This document shows positions 39,910 through 46,825 of a DNA stretch of 64,000 bases, one piece after another. The translations under genes were made by a program, and so were the position numbers. The notes below the pieces were generated by a model. The model saw only the letters and a program-made list of their open reading frames with translations, did not search any database and had not been told where the DNA came from. The stretch comes from Cellulomonas endophytica (GTDB taxonomy: Bacteria > Actinomycetota > Actinomycetes > Actinomycetales > Cellulomonadaceae). The DNA lies in contig NZ_RWJX01000004.1 of the NCBI RefSeq assembly GCF_004123805.1, forward strand, positions 1-64,000, read 5' to 3'. Within the stretch, counting starts at the first letter, position 1. The number at the start of each line of letters is the position of its first letter.

Positions 39910-41964
39910 ATGCCCACGCTGACGGGCGACCACGCCCTCAGCGAGGAAGTTGAGGATCTCTACAACAGCACTGAGGATGCGCAGCGCCTCGTTGACGCAG
40001 TTCGAGCGCTCAACAGTAGCGGGAGAGCGTGCGTTGGCTTGTCGGGGCCGTGGGGCGGCGGCAAAACATCGGCTCTCCGGTTGGCAATGCCGATGCTCGA
40101 GCAGTCCGGGTACAAGGTTGCCATCGTGACAGCGTGGCAGGATTCTCTCGCCGGTCCTGGCGGTGTCGCTGCGGGCCTTGCTCATGCGATCACGGGTCGG
40201 CTTCGCGGCGAGCGAGTGGCTCGCCAGCAGAGAGCCGCGAAAACGATGATCCGTGGTGCCGCGCGAGCCGGCGAAGCCGTAGGTGGGGTCGTCGGAGCGT
40301 CCACGGCAATCGCAAACGAGATTTTGGCTGAGCGAGTGGGAAACACGCAACGCGTCCGTGCCGCGCTCAAGAGTTCCGCGGAGAGTCGCAGCAACCTGCC
40401 TACTGTCGTCTTAGTGGATGACGTAGACCGTTTGGGCAGCGCGTCTCTACATGAACTGTTCGCCTCGATCTACGAATTGCACGACGACGATCCAGTCGTT
40501 TTCGTCTTGGCAATGGACCCGGATGAGGTCGCCGATAGGCTTGAAACTGGCCTTGGCTTGCGCAACGGGAACGACTACCTGGAGAAGATGTTGAACGTGA
40601 TGGTGCCGATCGCGCCACCAAGCCCGGGAATCCTGCTACAGGACGCCGTAGACCAACTGCGCCGCGTCTACGAACGGTTCAAGCTTGAGGCTGACTACAA
40701 TGTTGACGCCCGTTGTGCGAAGGTGCTCCTCCAGTGGCTTCGAACGCCGCGGGACCTTCGTCGTATCGTGAACCAGATCGAGGTCACCGCCGCCTCCGCC
40801 TCCAAGGCAGAACTCCGCGCGGAGGACCACCTCACAATTCAAATTGTCGCCGCCTTTGACAGACCCTTCTACGAACTGCTTCGTACCCATAAGGCTGACC
40901 TCGTAGGCTCGAATGGGCAGTGGCCCGCAGTGCTAGGTCCGTTCGACTCCCGCGACCATGACCCGTTGCTGCAGGCGCTGGTGGGTCCGTACCTTAGCGA
41001 CCCCGATGTAGGCGGATGGCGGACGGCTGTTCTTGAGGCCATACTTCCGCACGCGTTGCGACGGATCGGAGAGAAGAGTTTTGGTAGCGACAAGGGGCGC
41101 CTTCCTGGCTTTTTGGCGAATCCGCACTACTACGACCGGTACTTCCACCTTTCCGCCCGACTGCGAGACGTGCCCGACGGCGATGTACGCGCCGCATGGC
41201 GAGGCTTCCTCGATGAGCGCCCTTGGAGCGCCAGCTTCCGCCCCGAGTGGAAGCGCCTTGAGATGCTGGTGCTCACCAAGCTTGAAGTCGCATTTCGAGA
41301 CGGCGAACTCTCGCGCGGCGAGCCCGTTGCTGTGTCGAAACGGCTTGAAGAGGCCTGGCTCGAGGGCGATGGTGTCGTGCTTCGAGACTTCTTGCCGCAA
41401 CTAGCGCTGGGCGACATAGGCGCCGCCACGCCCGCGGAGGAGCGACGGGGCCTCATCGCTGCGCTGCTTGAGGCCAGTCATACCCCCGAGTGGCTCGTTG
41501 CATTGGCTCGTCGGATTAGGGAGCGACGAGCGCTCGAGCCTGCTGCTATGGAGAGCGCGCGCCGTGCGCTGCAGGGACACCTGGATGAAGCAGGGCGGGT
41601 TGAAACCGTAGAGCGGCTGCTCGTAGCGGGCGACGCAGAGGCGCACCTCGTGATCGCTCTGCTGGAAGGCGAGGCGTGGCTGCTTGAAGCGGGGAAGCGT
41701 TTCGACCGGACGGCGCGCCAACGTCTGGCATGGTTCGCGCTCTCTTTGGCGCCCAACTACAGTGGCTTTGCGCAGAGCGACGAAGCGCCGGTGGCCGATC
41801 CTGAGGAATGGCGCCGCCGACGCGATTACCTTATGGAGCGATGGGGACCTACGGCACTAGAAGATCTACAGGCGATCGCGGAGGCTGATGTGTGTAAGGC
41901 CATTCCCGCCGTCTATCAAAGTCTTCTGGCGAGTGAGCCTTCGGCGGCGGAGGCCCCTAGCTGA
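39910..41964 (+). CDS. KAP-family P-loop NTPase
   Basis: 684 residues from the ATG at 39910; the GTG at 39895 is an alternative, and a longer open frame upstream is non-coding in character. Walker A is GPWGGGKTS (46-54) and Walker B VVLVDDVDRL (166-175), with VVFVLAMDPDEVADRLE after it, the KAP NTPase pattern. A Gly/Ala-rich segment (116-138) sits where other members have membrane helices. The C-terminal ~350 residues are helical with no known domain. KAP members include PifA, which excludes phage T7 in E. coli. Base composition differs strongly from the flanks. Confidence 0.85.
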   Translation: MPTLTGDHALSEEVEDLYNSTEDAQRLVDAVRALNSSGRACVGLSGPWGGGKTSALRLAMPMLEQSGYKVAIVTAWQDSLAGPGGVAAGLAHAITGRLRGERVARQQRAAKTMIRGAARAGEAVGGVVGASTAIANEILAERVGNTQRVRAALKSSAESRSNLPTVVLVDDVDRLGSASLHELFASIYELHDDDPVVFVLAMDPDEVADRLETGLGLRNGNDYLEKMLNVMVPIAPPSPGILLQDAVDQLRRVYERFKLEADYNVDARCAKVLLQWLRTPRDLRRIVNQIEVTAASASKAELRAEDHLTIQIVAAFDRPFYELLRTHKADLVGSNGQWPAVLGPFDSRDHDPLLQALVGPYLSDPDVGGWRTAVLEAILPHALRRIGEKSFGSDKGRLPGFLANPHYYDRYFHLSARLRDVPDGDVRAAWRGFLDERPWSASFRPEWKRLEMLVLTKLEVAFRDGELSRGEPVAVSKRLEEAWLEGDGVVLRDFLPQLALGDIGAATPAEERRGLIAALLEASHTPEWLVALARRIRERRALEPAAMESARRALQGHLDEAGRVETVERLLVAGDAEAHLVIALLEGEAWLLEAGKRFDRTARQRLAWFALSLAPNYSGFAQSDEAPVADPEEWRRRRDYLMERWGPTALEDLQAIAEADVCKAIPAVYQSLLASEPSAAEAPS

Positions 41965-42067
41965 GTCGTCGCAGTACATTAGTCGAAACGCCTAAAGCGG
42001 TCGTGTGTCGCTTAGTCGACAGCGCCCTGGTGCTCGACAGCTGGTGCCTCAAGCCCGAGCGGCGCTG

Positions 42068-42295
42068 CTAGCAACGGTATCGCGGCAGCCGCTCCAGCGC
42101 CTGCCAGGTGGCCTCGCTTAAGAGGTGCCCGTACAGGTCCATCGTCATGGTCGCGGTGGAGTGCCCGAGGATCACCTGCACGGCCTTCACGTCCGCCCCG
42201 GCCGCGATGAGAAGCGACGCGGCGGTGTGCCGCAGGTCGTGGATCGTCGTCCCCTCGACCCTCGCCGCGCGAGTCGCATTCACGATCTCCGGCAT
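42068..42295 (-). pseudogene. tyrosine integrase, C-terminal fragment
   Basis: About 75 residues of the catalytic end: TIHDLRHTAASLLIAAGAD (conserved Arg and His) and LGHSTATMTMDLYGHLL with the nucleophilic tyrosine. A stop (TAG) lies four codons before the first ATG and no upstream half follows on this strand. It abuts an oppositely oriented integrase fragment at 42297. Confidence 0.8.
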
Positions 42296-42296
42296 C

Positions 42297-42602
42297 TCAG
42301 CGGCCTACGTCGAGCGGGTCATGTCGGCGCTGACGGTGCGCGGGCTGGCGACGGCGACGCGGCGTAGGGCGCTGTCGATGATGCGGCTGGTCTTCGACTA
42401 CGCAATCCGCGACCGGCGGCTTAGCGTGAACGTGGCCCGGATGGTGTCCCTCCCGCGCGGCGCGACCAAACGCGAGCCGCACTGGCTGCGGCCCGAGCAG
42501 CTCGGTCGGCTGGTCATGGCGGTGCTGCCGCCGTGCCACACGCGACTGCTCGAGGAGGGTGCGATGCTCGAGCAGGTTCGTACCGGCGACCTCGGCGAAT
42601 GA
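42297..42602 (+). pseudogene. tyrosine integrase, core-binding fragment
   Basis: The translation MSALTVRGLATATRRRALSM, MRLVFDYAIRDRRLSVNVAR and LPRGATKREPHWLRPEQLGRL is the SAM-like core-binding domain plus the start of the catalytic domain of a tyrosine recombinase. It degenerates after about 42535. No N-terminal arm-binding domain precedes it; the opposite-strand C-terminal fragment does. Confidence 0.75.
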
Positions 42603-42829
42603 AGCGAGCGAGTCTTCAAGTGTTCTTCGCGCGCGCCGAGGCACTCCTCGTCTCCGACGACGGGCCCGGGCCGGCTCGACCGACTGCTCGCAGATGCCTT
42701 CGCGAACACCATGGACACCCAGCGAGACCACGCGAGGCGCTTCGAGGCCTGGGTGAGACACCGGCCGGCGTCGGGCGATGACGTGCGGCGACTCTTCTTG
42801 CACCGCACATGCTTCGGGGAGGAGTGCCC
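42603..42829 (+). other. degraded coding remnant
   Basis: VFFARAEALLVSDDGPG in one frame is continued by GRLDRLLADAFANTMDTQ and RFEAWVRHRPAS in the next, with a shift near 42668 in a CCCGGG run. It looks like a decayed helical protein of unknown identity. Nothing else is seen here. Confidence 0.35.
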
Positions 42830-42943
42830 ATGTCGATGGGACATGCTCCGGTCTGCGTCACGACTCCCACACCGCCGGATGCCGGTGCCGCGCGCACCTT
42901 CACCCGCGGGGTCTGTGACCGCGGTCCTGTTGCCTCCCTATGA
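42830..42943 (+). CDS. possible 37-residue small protein
   Basis: ATG at 42830 is preceded by GGGGAGGAG with good spacing. The product begins MSMGHAPVCVTTPTPPDAGA and ends 27 bases before the HEPN-like gene. There is no recognisable domain or membrane segment. It could be a leader peptide of the two-gene module or chance. Confidence 0.3.
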   Translation: MSMGHAPVCVTTPTPPDAGAARTFTRGVCDRGPVASL

Positions 42944-42970
42944 TCACCAGCGGACTAGTTGGGGGATGTC

Positions 42971-43729
42971 ATGGAGCGTGTCGAGGTACCCGAAGCAGTG
43001 CGTGGACCAGTTGCAGAGTCCATGACGGCTCTGCACAGTCGCGCCGCAGGTGTCCTCGAGGAGGCGATCCAAGAGCGGTCAGAGATGCTCGGTGCCTTGC
43101 TGCAACTAGACCGCGACCTTTCTGAGTGGGAACGGCGGCTTGCGCACAAACCCGAAGGCCACCAGTTGGCGGAGGCGCGGCGGCACCTCGGCTGGGCTCT
43201 GTATACCGCCACCACTGGGCTCTACAGCTTGGCCTATAGCGCCTTACGCGTGACCCTCGAACTCAGCTTTGCGGCCGTTTACTTCTCGGCGAACGAACTT
43301 CACCGCCGAAGGTGGGTAGGAGATCGCGCGGACTTCTCGTGGGGTAAAGCAATTGACGAGAACGAGGGCGTGCTCGCTCGGGCGTTCGTAATCGAGTTCA
43401 ATGAATTCGCGGCCGAGGAGGCGGGGCCATACGCATCTCGGGCCCAGGAAAGCTATCGACGTTGTTCGCAGTTCATGCATGGCAAGTTGGCGGCCACCAG
43501 AACGGTCCCGACGGAGTTGACGTACTCGTCTGACGTGCTGAATGACTGGATTCAGACGGGTCGAAGGGTCGGCGAGGCGGTCTTGTTTCTGCTATATGTG
43601 AGGTACGGCGAGGAGCTCCTGAAGAGCGACGCTGATGGGAAGCTGGCTGCGACGCTTGAGCACTCCCTAGGCCATCTAAAGTGCGTAAGGACGGATCTCG
43701 GGCTGCCGGTTGAGGGGGCTGAGCGATGA
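42971..43729 (+). CDS. helical protein with HEPN-like Rx5H motif (module gene 1)
   Basis: 252 residues from the ATG at 42971, behind GGGGGA; a TTG at 42959 is possible. It is predicted all-helical, with a hydrophobic stretch around residues 73-105 (LYSLAYSALRVTLELSFAAVYF in pieces). Near 161-171 is SYRRCSQFMHG: R164-x5-H170 satisfies the Rx4-6H RNase motif of HEPN domains, followed by the HG often seen in related proteins. The family assignment is a motif-level inference. Its stop overlaps the ATPase start (ATGA at 43726), so the two are co-translated. Confidence 0.7.
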   Translation: MERVEVPEAVRGPVAESMTALHSRAAGVLEEAIQERSEMLGALLQLDRDLSEWERRLAHKPEGHQLAEARRHLGWALYTATTGLYSLAYSALRVTLELSFAAVYFSANELHRRRWVGDRADFSWGKAIDENEGVLARAFVIEFNEFAAEEAGPYASRAQESYRRCSQFMHGKLAATRTVPTELTYSSDVLNDWIQTGRRVGEAVLFLLYVRYGEELLKSDADGKLAATLEHSLGHLKCVRTDLGLPVEGAER

Positions 43730-45315
43730 GCCTCGACCTGTTCTTCAGGACTGAAGACATTGGTCTGGACGAGATTCTCAACTACTACGTCGAGACGTCG
43801 GCCGACCGAGACATAGTCGATGCACTCAAGAGCCGCTCGCCTGTGATCCTCCGCGGTAGCAGAGGTGTGGGAAAATCGTTCCTCCTGCGGACCGCTGAAG
43901 CCGAGTTGAAACAAGAGTTTCGGGAGAAGAGGGTTCTTCCAGTCTACCTCACGTTCGCGCGGGCCGGCCTGATCACCGCGCCCACCGCAGGCAGGTTCCA
44001 GGCCTGGATGATTGCGAAGATCTGCAACCGTATTGTCCGCGCCGCAACTACCTACGGGTTGGCTCTTCCGGCCGGCTCTGCGATCGATGCCCTCTGCGGA
44101 GGAGGGGGCACTCAGCCGAGCGCGATGGAGCAGGTCGAGTCGATCTTCGAAGATGCCTGGAAGGGGGGTACGCAGCCCGCAACGCCGATTGAGCCTCCGG
44201 GAGTCGACGTCCTGGGTGATGCCATAGAAGATCTGTGCCGCTCTGCGGGGCTGCGCCGGATCATCCTTCTGGTCGATGAAGCTGCCCACGTCTTCATCCC
44301 TGAACAACAGCGCCAGTTCTTCAGCCTGATGCGTGACCTCCGGAGCCCGTACATGGCCGTCAAGGCGGCTGTGTACCCAGGGGCGACCTCGTACGGGCCG
44401 ACCTTCCAACCAAATCACGACGCCACCGTGCTCAGCGTCGATCGATCGGTCACTGACGACGACTACGCCGCGAAGATGCGCGAGATCGTCTACAAGCAGG
44501 AGGCCTCGCTCCGCCGCGCGATTGAGGCGAATGGCGAGGTTTTCGACACGCTCGCTTTCGCCGCTACGGGAAACCCGAGAATTTTGCTGAAGACACTGGC
44601 GAGAACCTCCCCCTTTAATCGTAGGAACGTCCAGGAGTCGATTCGCGAGTACTACCGCGAGGAAATCTGGGCAGAGCACTCAAGCCTGTCCGAGCGCTAC
44701 CCCGGCCATGCAGATTTGGTTGACTGGGGAAGGCGATTCCTTGAAGGTGATGTGTTGCCGGCGCTCTATAGGAGGAACGCGGCAGCTCCTGAAACCTCTT
44801 CATTCATCTGGATTCACCGGAACGCTCCGCAGCCTGTGAGAGAAGCCCTTCGGCTCCTCTGCTATAGCGGCGTGCTGCAGGAGGGCGTGTCTGGGATCCG
44901 TGCTACCAGGAGCGAGGTAGGCACTCGATACATGGTGAACCTGGGGTGCCAGTTCGCGCTGGATGCAGATCCAGTCGGGTACGGCAGCACTGTCCGTAGC
45001 GCACTTTCTGTGAAGCGAATGGTCGAGTTCGGGGCAAATCATCCCGCCTACCGCCCGATCGATGAGCTTTCGCTAGATGCGATCGGAACGGAGGGCAACG
45101 AAGCGCTGCTCCAGCAGTTGAAGAAGCCCGTCGACCGGCTTGACATCACATACTTTCTTCGCGAGCGCCTCCACAGTTTGGAGCTCGAGACAATCGGCGA
45201 CGTACTAGCTTCGAATGAGCAGAAGTTCATGGAGGCGTGGTACGTGGGGCCGACCCGCGCTCGCCAGATGCGCAACGCTGCGATTGCCGCGGTGCTTGAG
45301 TACCTGTCGGGTTGA
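43726..45315 (+). CDS. ORC/CDC6-like AAA ATPase with C-terminal HhH tail (module gene 2)
   Basis: 529 residues. Walker A is GSRGVGKS (44-51) and Walker B ILLVDEAAH (180-188), with FAATGNPRILLKTLAR as the sensor-2-like region, the layout of bacterial ORC/CDC6-like STAND-type ATPases. A winged-helix-like segment follows (EALRLLCYSGVLQEGVSG). The last ~60 residues (VDRLDITYFLRERLHSLELE, TIGDVLASNEQKFMEAWYVG) resemble the helix-hairpin-helix of the RNA polymerase alpha C-terminal domain, hinting at DNA binding. It probably senses or remodels something and controls the coupled gene 1 product. Function is unproven. Confidence 0.78.
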   Translation: MSLDLFFRTEDIGLDEILNYYVETSADRDIVDALKSRSPVILRGSRGVGKSFLLRTAEAELKQEFREKRVLPVYLTFARAGLITAPTAGRFQAWMIAKICNRIVRAATTYGLALPAGSAIDALCGGGGTQPSAMEQVESIFEDAWKGGTQPATPIEPPGVDVLGDAIEDLCRSAGLRRIILLVDEAAHVFIPEQQRQFFSLMRDLRSPYMAVKAAVYPGATSYGPTFQPNHDATVLSVDRSVTDDDYAAKMREIVYKQEASLRRAIEANGEVFDTLAFAATGNPRILLKTLARTSPFNRRNVQESIREYYREEIWAEHSSLSERYPGHADLVDWGRRFLEGDVLPALYRRNAAAPETSSFIWIHRNAPQPVREALRLLCYSGVLQEGVSGIRATRSEVGTRYMVNLGCQFALDADPVGYGSTVRSALSVKRMVEFGANHPAYRPIDELSLDAIGTEGNEALLQQLKKPVDRLDITYFLRERLHSLELETIGDVLASNEQKFMEAWYVGPTRARQMRNAAIAAVLEYLSG

Positions 45316-45456
45316 CCGGGCGGCTGGCGTGCTCCCGGAGACCTTCGCATCGAGAGTGGAGCGCTCCAGGGCGCAATGGACGCGCCCGGGAGTGCCACTT
45401 GCCACGGCTGCCGCCCCTCGCGGCAGGAGGGCGCTCTGAGCTTCCCCAGGAAGTTC

Positions 45457-45477
45457 GGGGTCAGCGCGTGGTCAGCG
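45457..45477 (+). promoter_or_regulatory. paired 10-bp repeats, right arm sites
   Basis: GGGGTCAGCG at 45457 and GTGGTCAGCG at 45468, again with an 11-bp period and in the same orientation as the pair at 39467. They lie 83 bp before attR. Confidence 0.55.
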
Positions 45478-45559
45478 TGAACTTGGAAATCGGGTCACCC
45501 CGCGAATTACCCTTATGTAGTTCCGCAAATCAGAGCGTCATCCACAGACCAAGATCGAA

Positions 45560-45577
45560 CTCCTAAAGCGGGTGTCG
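45560..45577 (+). repeat. attR core
   Basis: CTCCTAAAGCGGGTGTCG, identical to 39353-39370 in the tRNA. The sequence after it does not continue the tRNA 3' half, so the host remnant has been deleted or has drifted. Confidence 0.75.
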
Positions 45578-45604
45578 TTACTGCTCCTGCGCGAGCGAGG
45601 GTGG

Positions 45605-46648
45605 TCAGTGCGGCGGCGGGGGAGCCGTGGTGTCGCGGAGGGTGAGGGACGTCGCCAGCTCTACGTGGCGGGAGGCCGGGCGGGTGCCGCCTGACATGGC
45701 GACGACGGTCTGCACCGCCATGCGGCCCATGCCGTCGAGGTGCTGGTGGACGGTCGTCAGGGGTGGCGTGGTCCACGCCGCCTGCGGGGTGTCGTCGAAG
45801 CCGACGACGCTGAGCCGCTCCGGCACGGGGACGCCCAGGATTCGCGCCGCCGCCAGGACGCCGACGGCGATCTCGTCGTCGCCGGCCATGATCGCTGTGG
45901 GCGGGTCAGGCAGGGCCAGCAGCTCGCGGCCGTAGATCTCGCCGGAGGCGACGTCGAAGGAGCCGGTGCGCATGAGCGCGGCGTCGACCTCGAGGTGCGC
46001 CGCGTCGAGCGCAGCCCGGTAGCCGTAGAGGCGGTCGCGGGCGGCGATGGAGGCCTCGGGGCCGCCGATCCAGCCGATGCGTCGGTGGCCCAGGCCGATG
46101 AGGTGGTCGGTGGCGGCGCGCGCGCCGGCCCAGTTGCTCGAGCCCACGCTCACCATGCGGCGGTGCTGGGTGTCGACGGGGTCGACCATGACGAAGGGCA
46201 GGTTCGCGTCGGCTGCCGCGTCGAGCAGCGCGTCGGGCGCTGACAGTGTCAGCCCGACGATCCCGACGACACCGGAGTCGGCCTGGTCGGACACCCACGC
46301 GTGCGCGGTGCTGCGCTGCCGGCGGCCCTGCTTGTCCGGCGCCAGCCGGGTGATGAGGTCCAGCCCCGCCTCCGTGGCGGCGGCGAGCACGCCCTGGAAG
46401 ACGTTGAGGATGTAGGGCGAGGCCGGGATGTCGAAGACGACGGCGACCGCGCGCCGCGCCGACTCCGGGCTCGGCTGCGTCGATGAGCGGTAACCCAGGG
46501 ACGCCACCGCGGCCAGGACCTTCTCGCGCGTGCTGGCGGCCACGTCCTGGCGCCCGTTGAGGGTCTTCGACACCGTCGCCGTCGACACCCCTGCCGCGCG
46601 CGCGACGTCCGCGAGCGTCGACCGCCCGTCTGCCGCACGTCCGGCCAC
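45605..46648 (-). CDS. LacI-family repressor of the xylosidase locus
   Basis: 347 residues. HTH and hinge are STLADVARAAGVSTATVSKTLNGRQDVAASTREKVLAAVASLGYRSS (in pieces), followed by a periplasmic-binding-like sensor (AVVFDIPASPYILNVFQGVL, VGIVGLTLSAPD, RRIGWIGGPEASIAARDR). It is divergent from GH39 and most likely represses it and the ABC genes in the absence of xylose or xylo-oligosaccharide. Two LacI-type dyads lie in the shared intergenic region. Its 3' end is 28 bp from attR. Confidence 0.9.
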   Translation of the reverse strand: MAGRAADGRSTLADVARAAGVSTATVSKTLNGRQDVAASTREKVLAAVASLGYRSSTQPSPESARRAVAVVFDIPASPYILNVFQGVLAAATEAGLDLITRLAPDKQGRRQRSTAHAWVSDQADSGVVGIVGLTLSAPDALLDAAADANLPFVMVDPVDTQHRRMVSVGSSNWAGARAATDHLIGLGHRRIGWIGGPEASIAARDRLYGYRAALDAAHLEVDAALMRTGSFDVASGEIYGRELLALPDPPTAIMAGDDEIAVGVLAAARILGVPVPERLSVVGFDDTPQAAWTTPPLTTVHQHLDGMGRMAVQTVVAMSGGTRPASRHVELATSLTLRDTTAPPPPH

Positions 46649-46662
46649 AGTGCCTCCCCGTT

Positions 46663-46678
46663 CCGAAAGATGTTTCGG
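46663..46678. promoter_or_regulatory. LacI operator, repressor-proximal
   Basis: CCGAAA-GATG-TTTCGG, perfect 6-bp arms, 15 bp upstream of the LacI start codon; suited to autorepression. Confidence 0.65.
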
Positions 46679-46771
46679 CGACGTACATCGTACGCACGAG
46701 CAGCAGCGCTTCGTCGAGGGGCTTCCCTCTCCTCCGCGCGTGTCCTACAGTGAGCCGACCCGCAAAGGTTT

Positions 46772-46784
46772 CGAAACAGTTTCG
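46772..46784. promoter_or_regulatory. LacI operator, xylosidase-proximal
   Basis: CGAAAC-A-GTTTCG is a perfect 13-bp dyad, 42 bp upstream of the GH39 start. An overlapping TTTCGAAA lies at 46769-46776. It shares the CGAAA half-site with the dyad at 46663. Confidence 0.7.
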
Positions 46785-46825
46785 GACCGGAGCGCCACGG
46801 ACACGAGGGACCGAAGGAGTTCTCC

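Larger units (their letters stand above)
39353..45577 (+). mobile_element. integrated genomic element in tRNA-Arg
   Basis: About 6.2 kb between two identical 18-bp repeats, the left inside tRNA-Arg. The interior is plainly less GC-rich than both flanks, with codons ending in A/T throughout its three large genes. Contents: KAP NTPase, tyrosine-integrase fragments, decayed ORFs and a two-gene HEPN-like/ORC-like ATPase module. It has no plasmid, conjugation or phage structural genes. With the integrase broken it is probably immobile. Confidence 0.8.

Noticed and set aside
42616-42903. Minus-strand ORF in the island
   Set aside because: No ribosome binding site, no domain, and it is antisense to a decayed plus-strand remnant and a better-supported small ORF.
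45560-45577. Second tRNA gene
   Set aside because: Only the anticodon-stem core is present; there is no acceptor, D- or T-arm, so it is an attachment-site remnant.
39353-45577. Prophage
   Set aside because: No capsid, terminase, portal, tail or lysis gene is visible; only integrase debris and ATPases.
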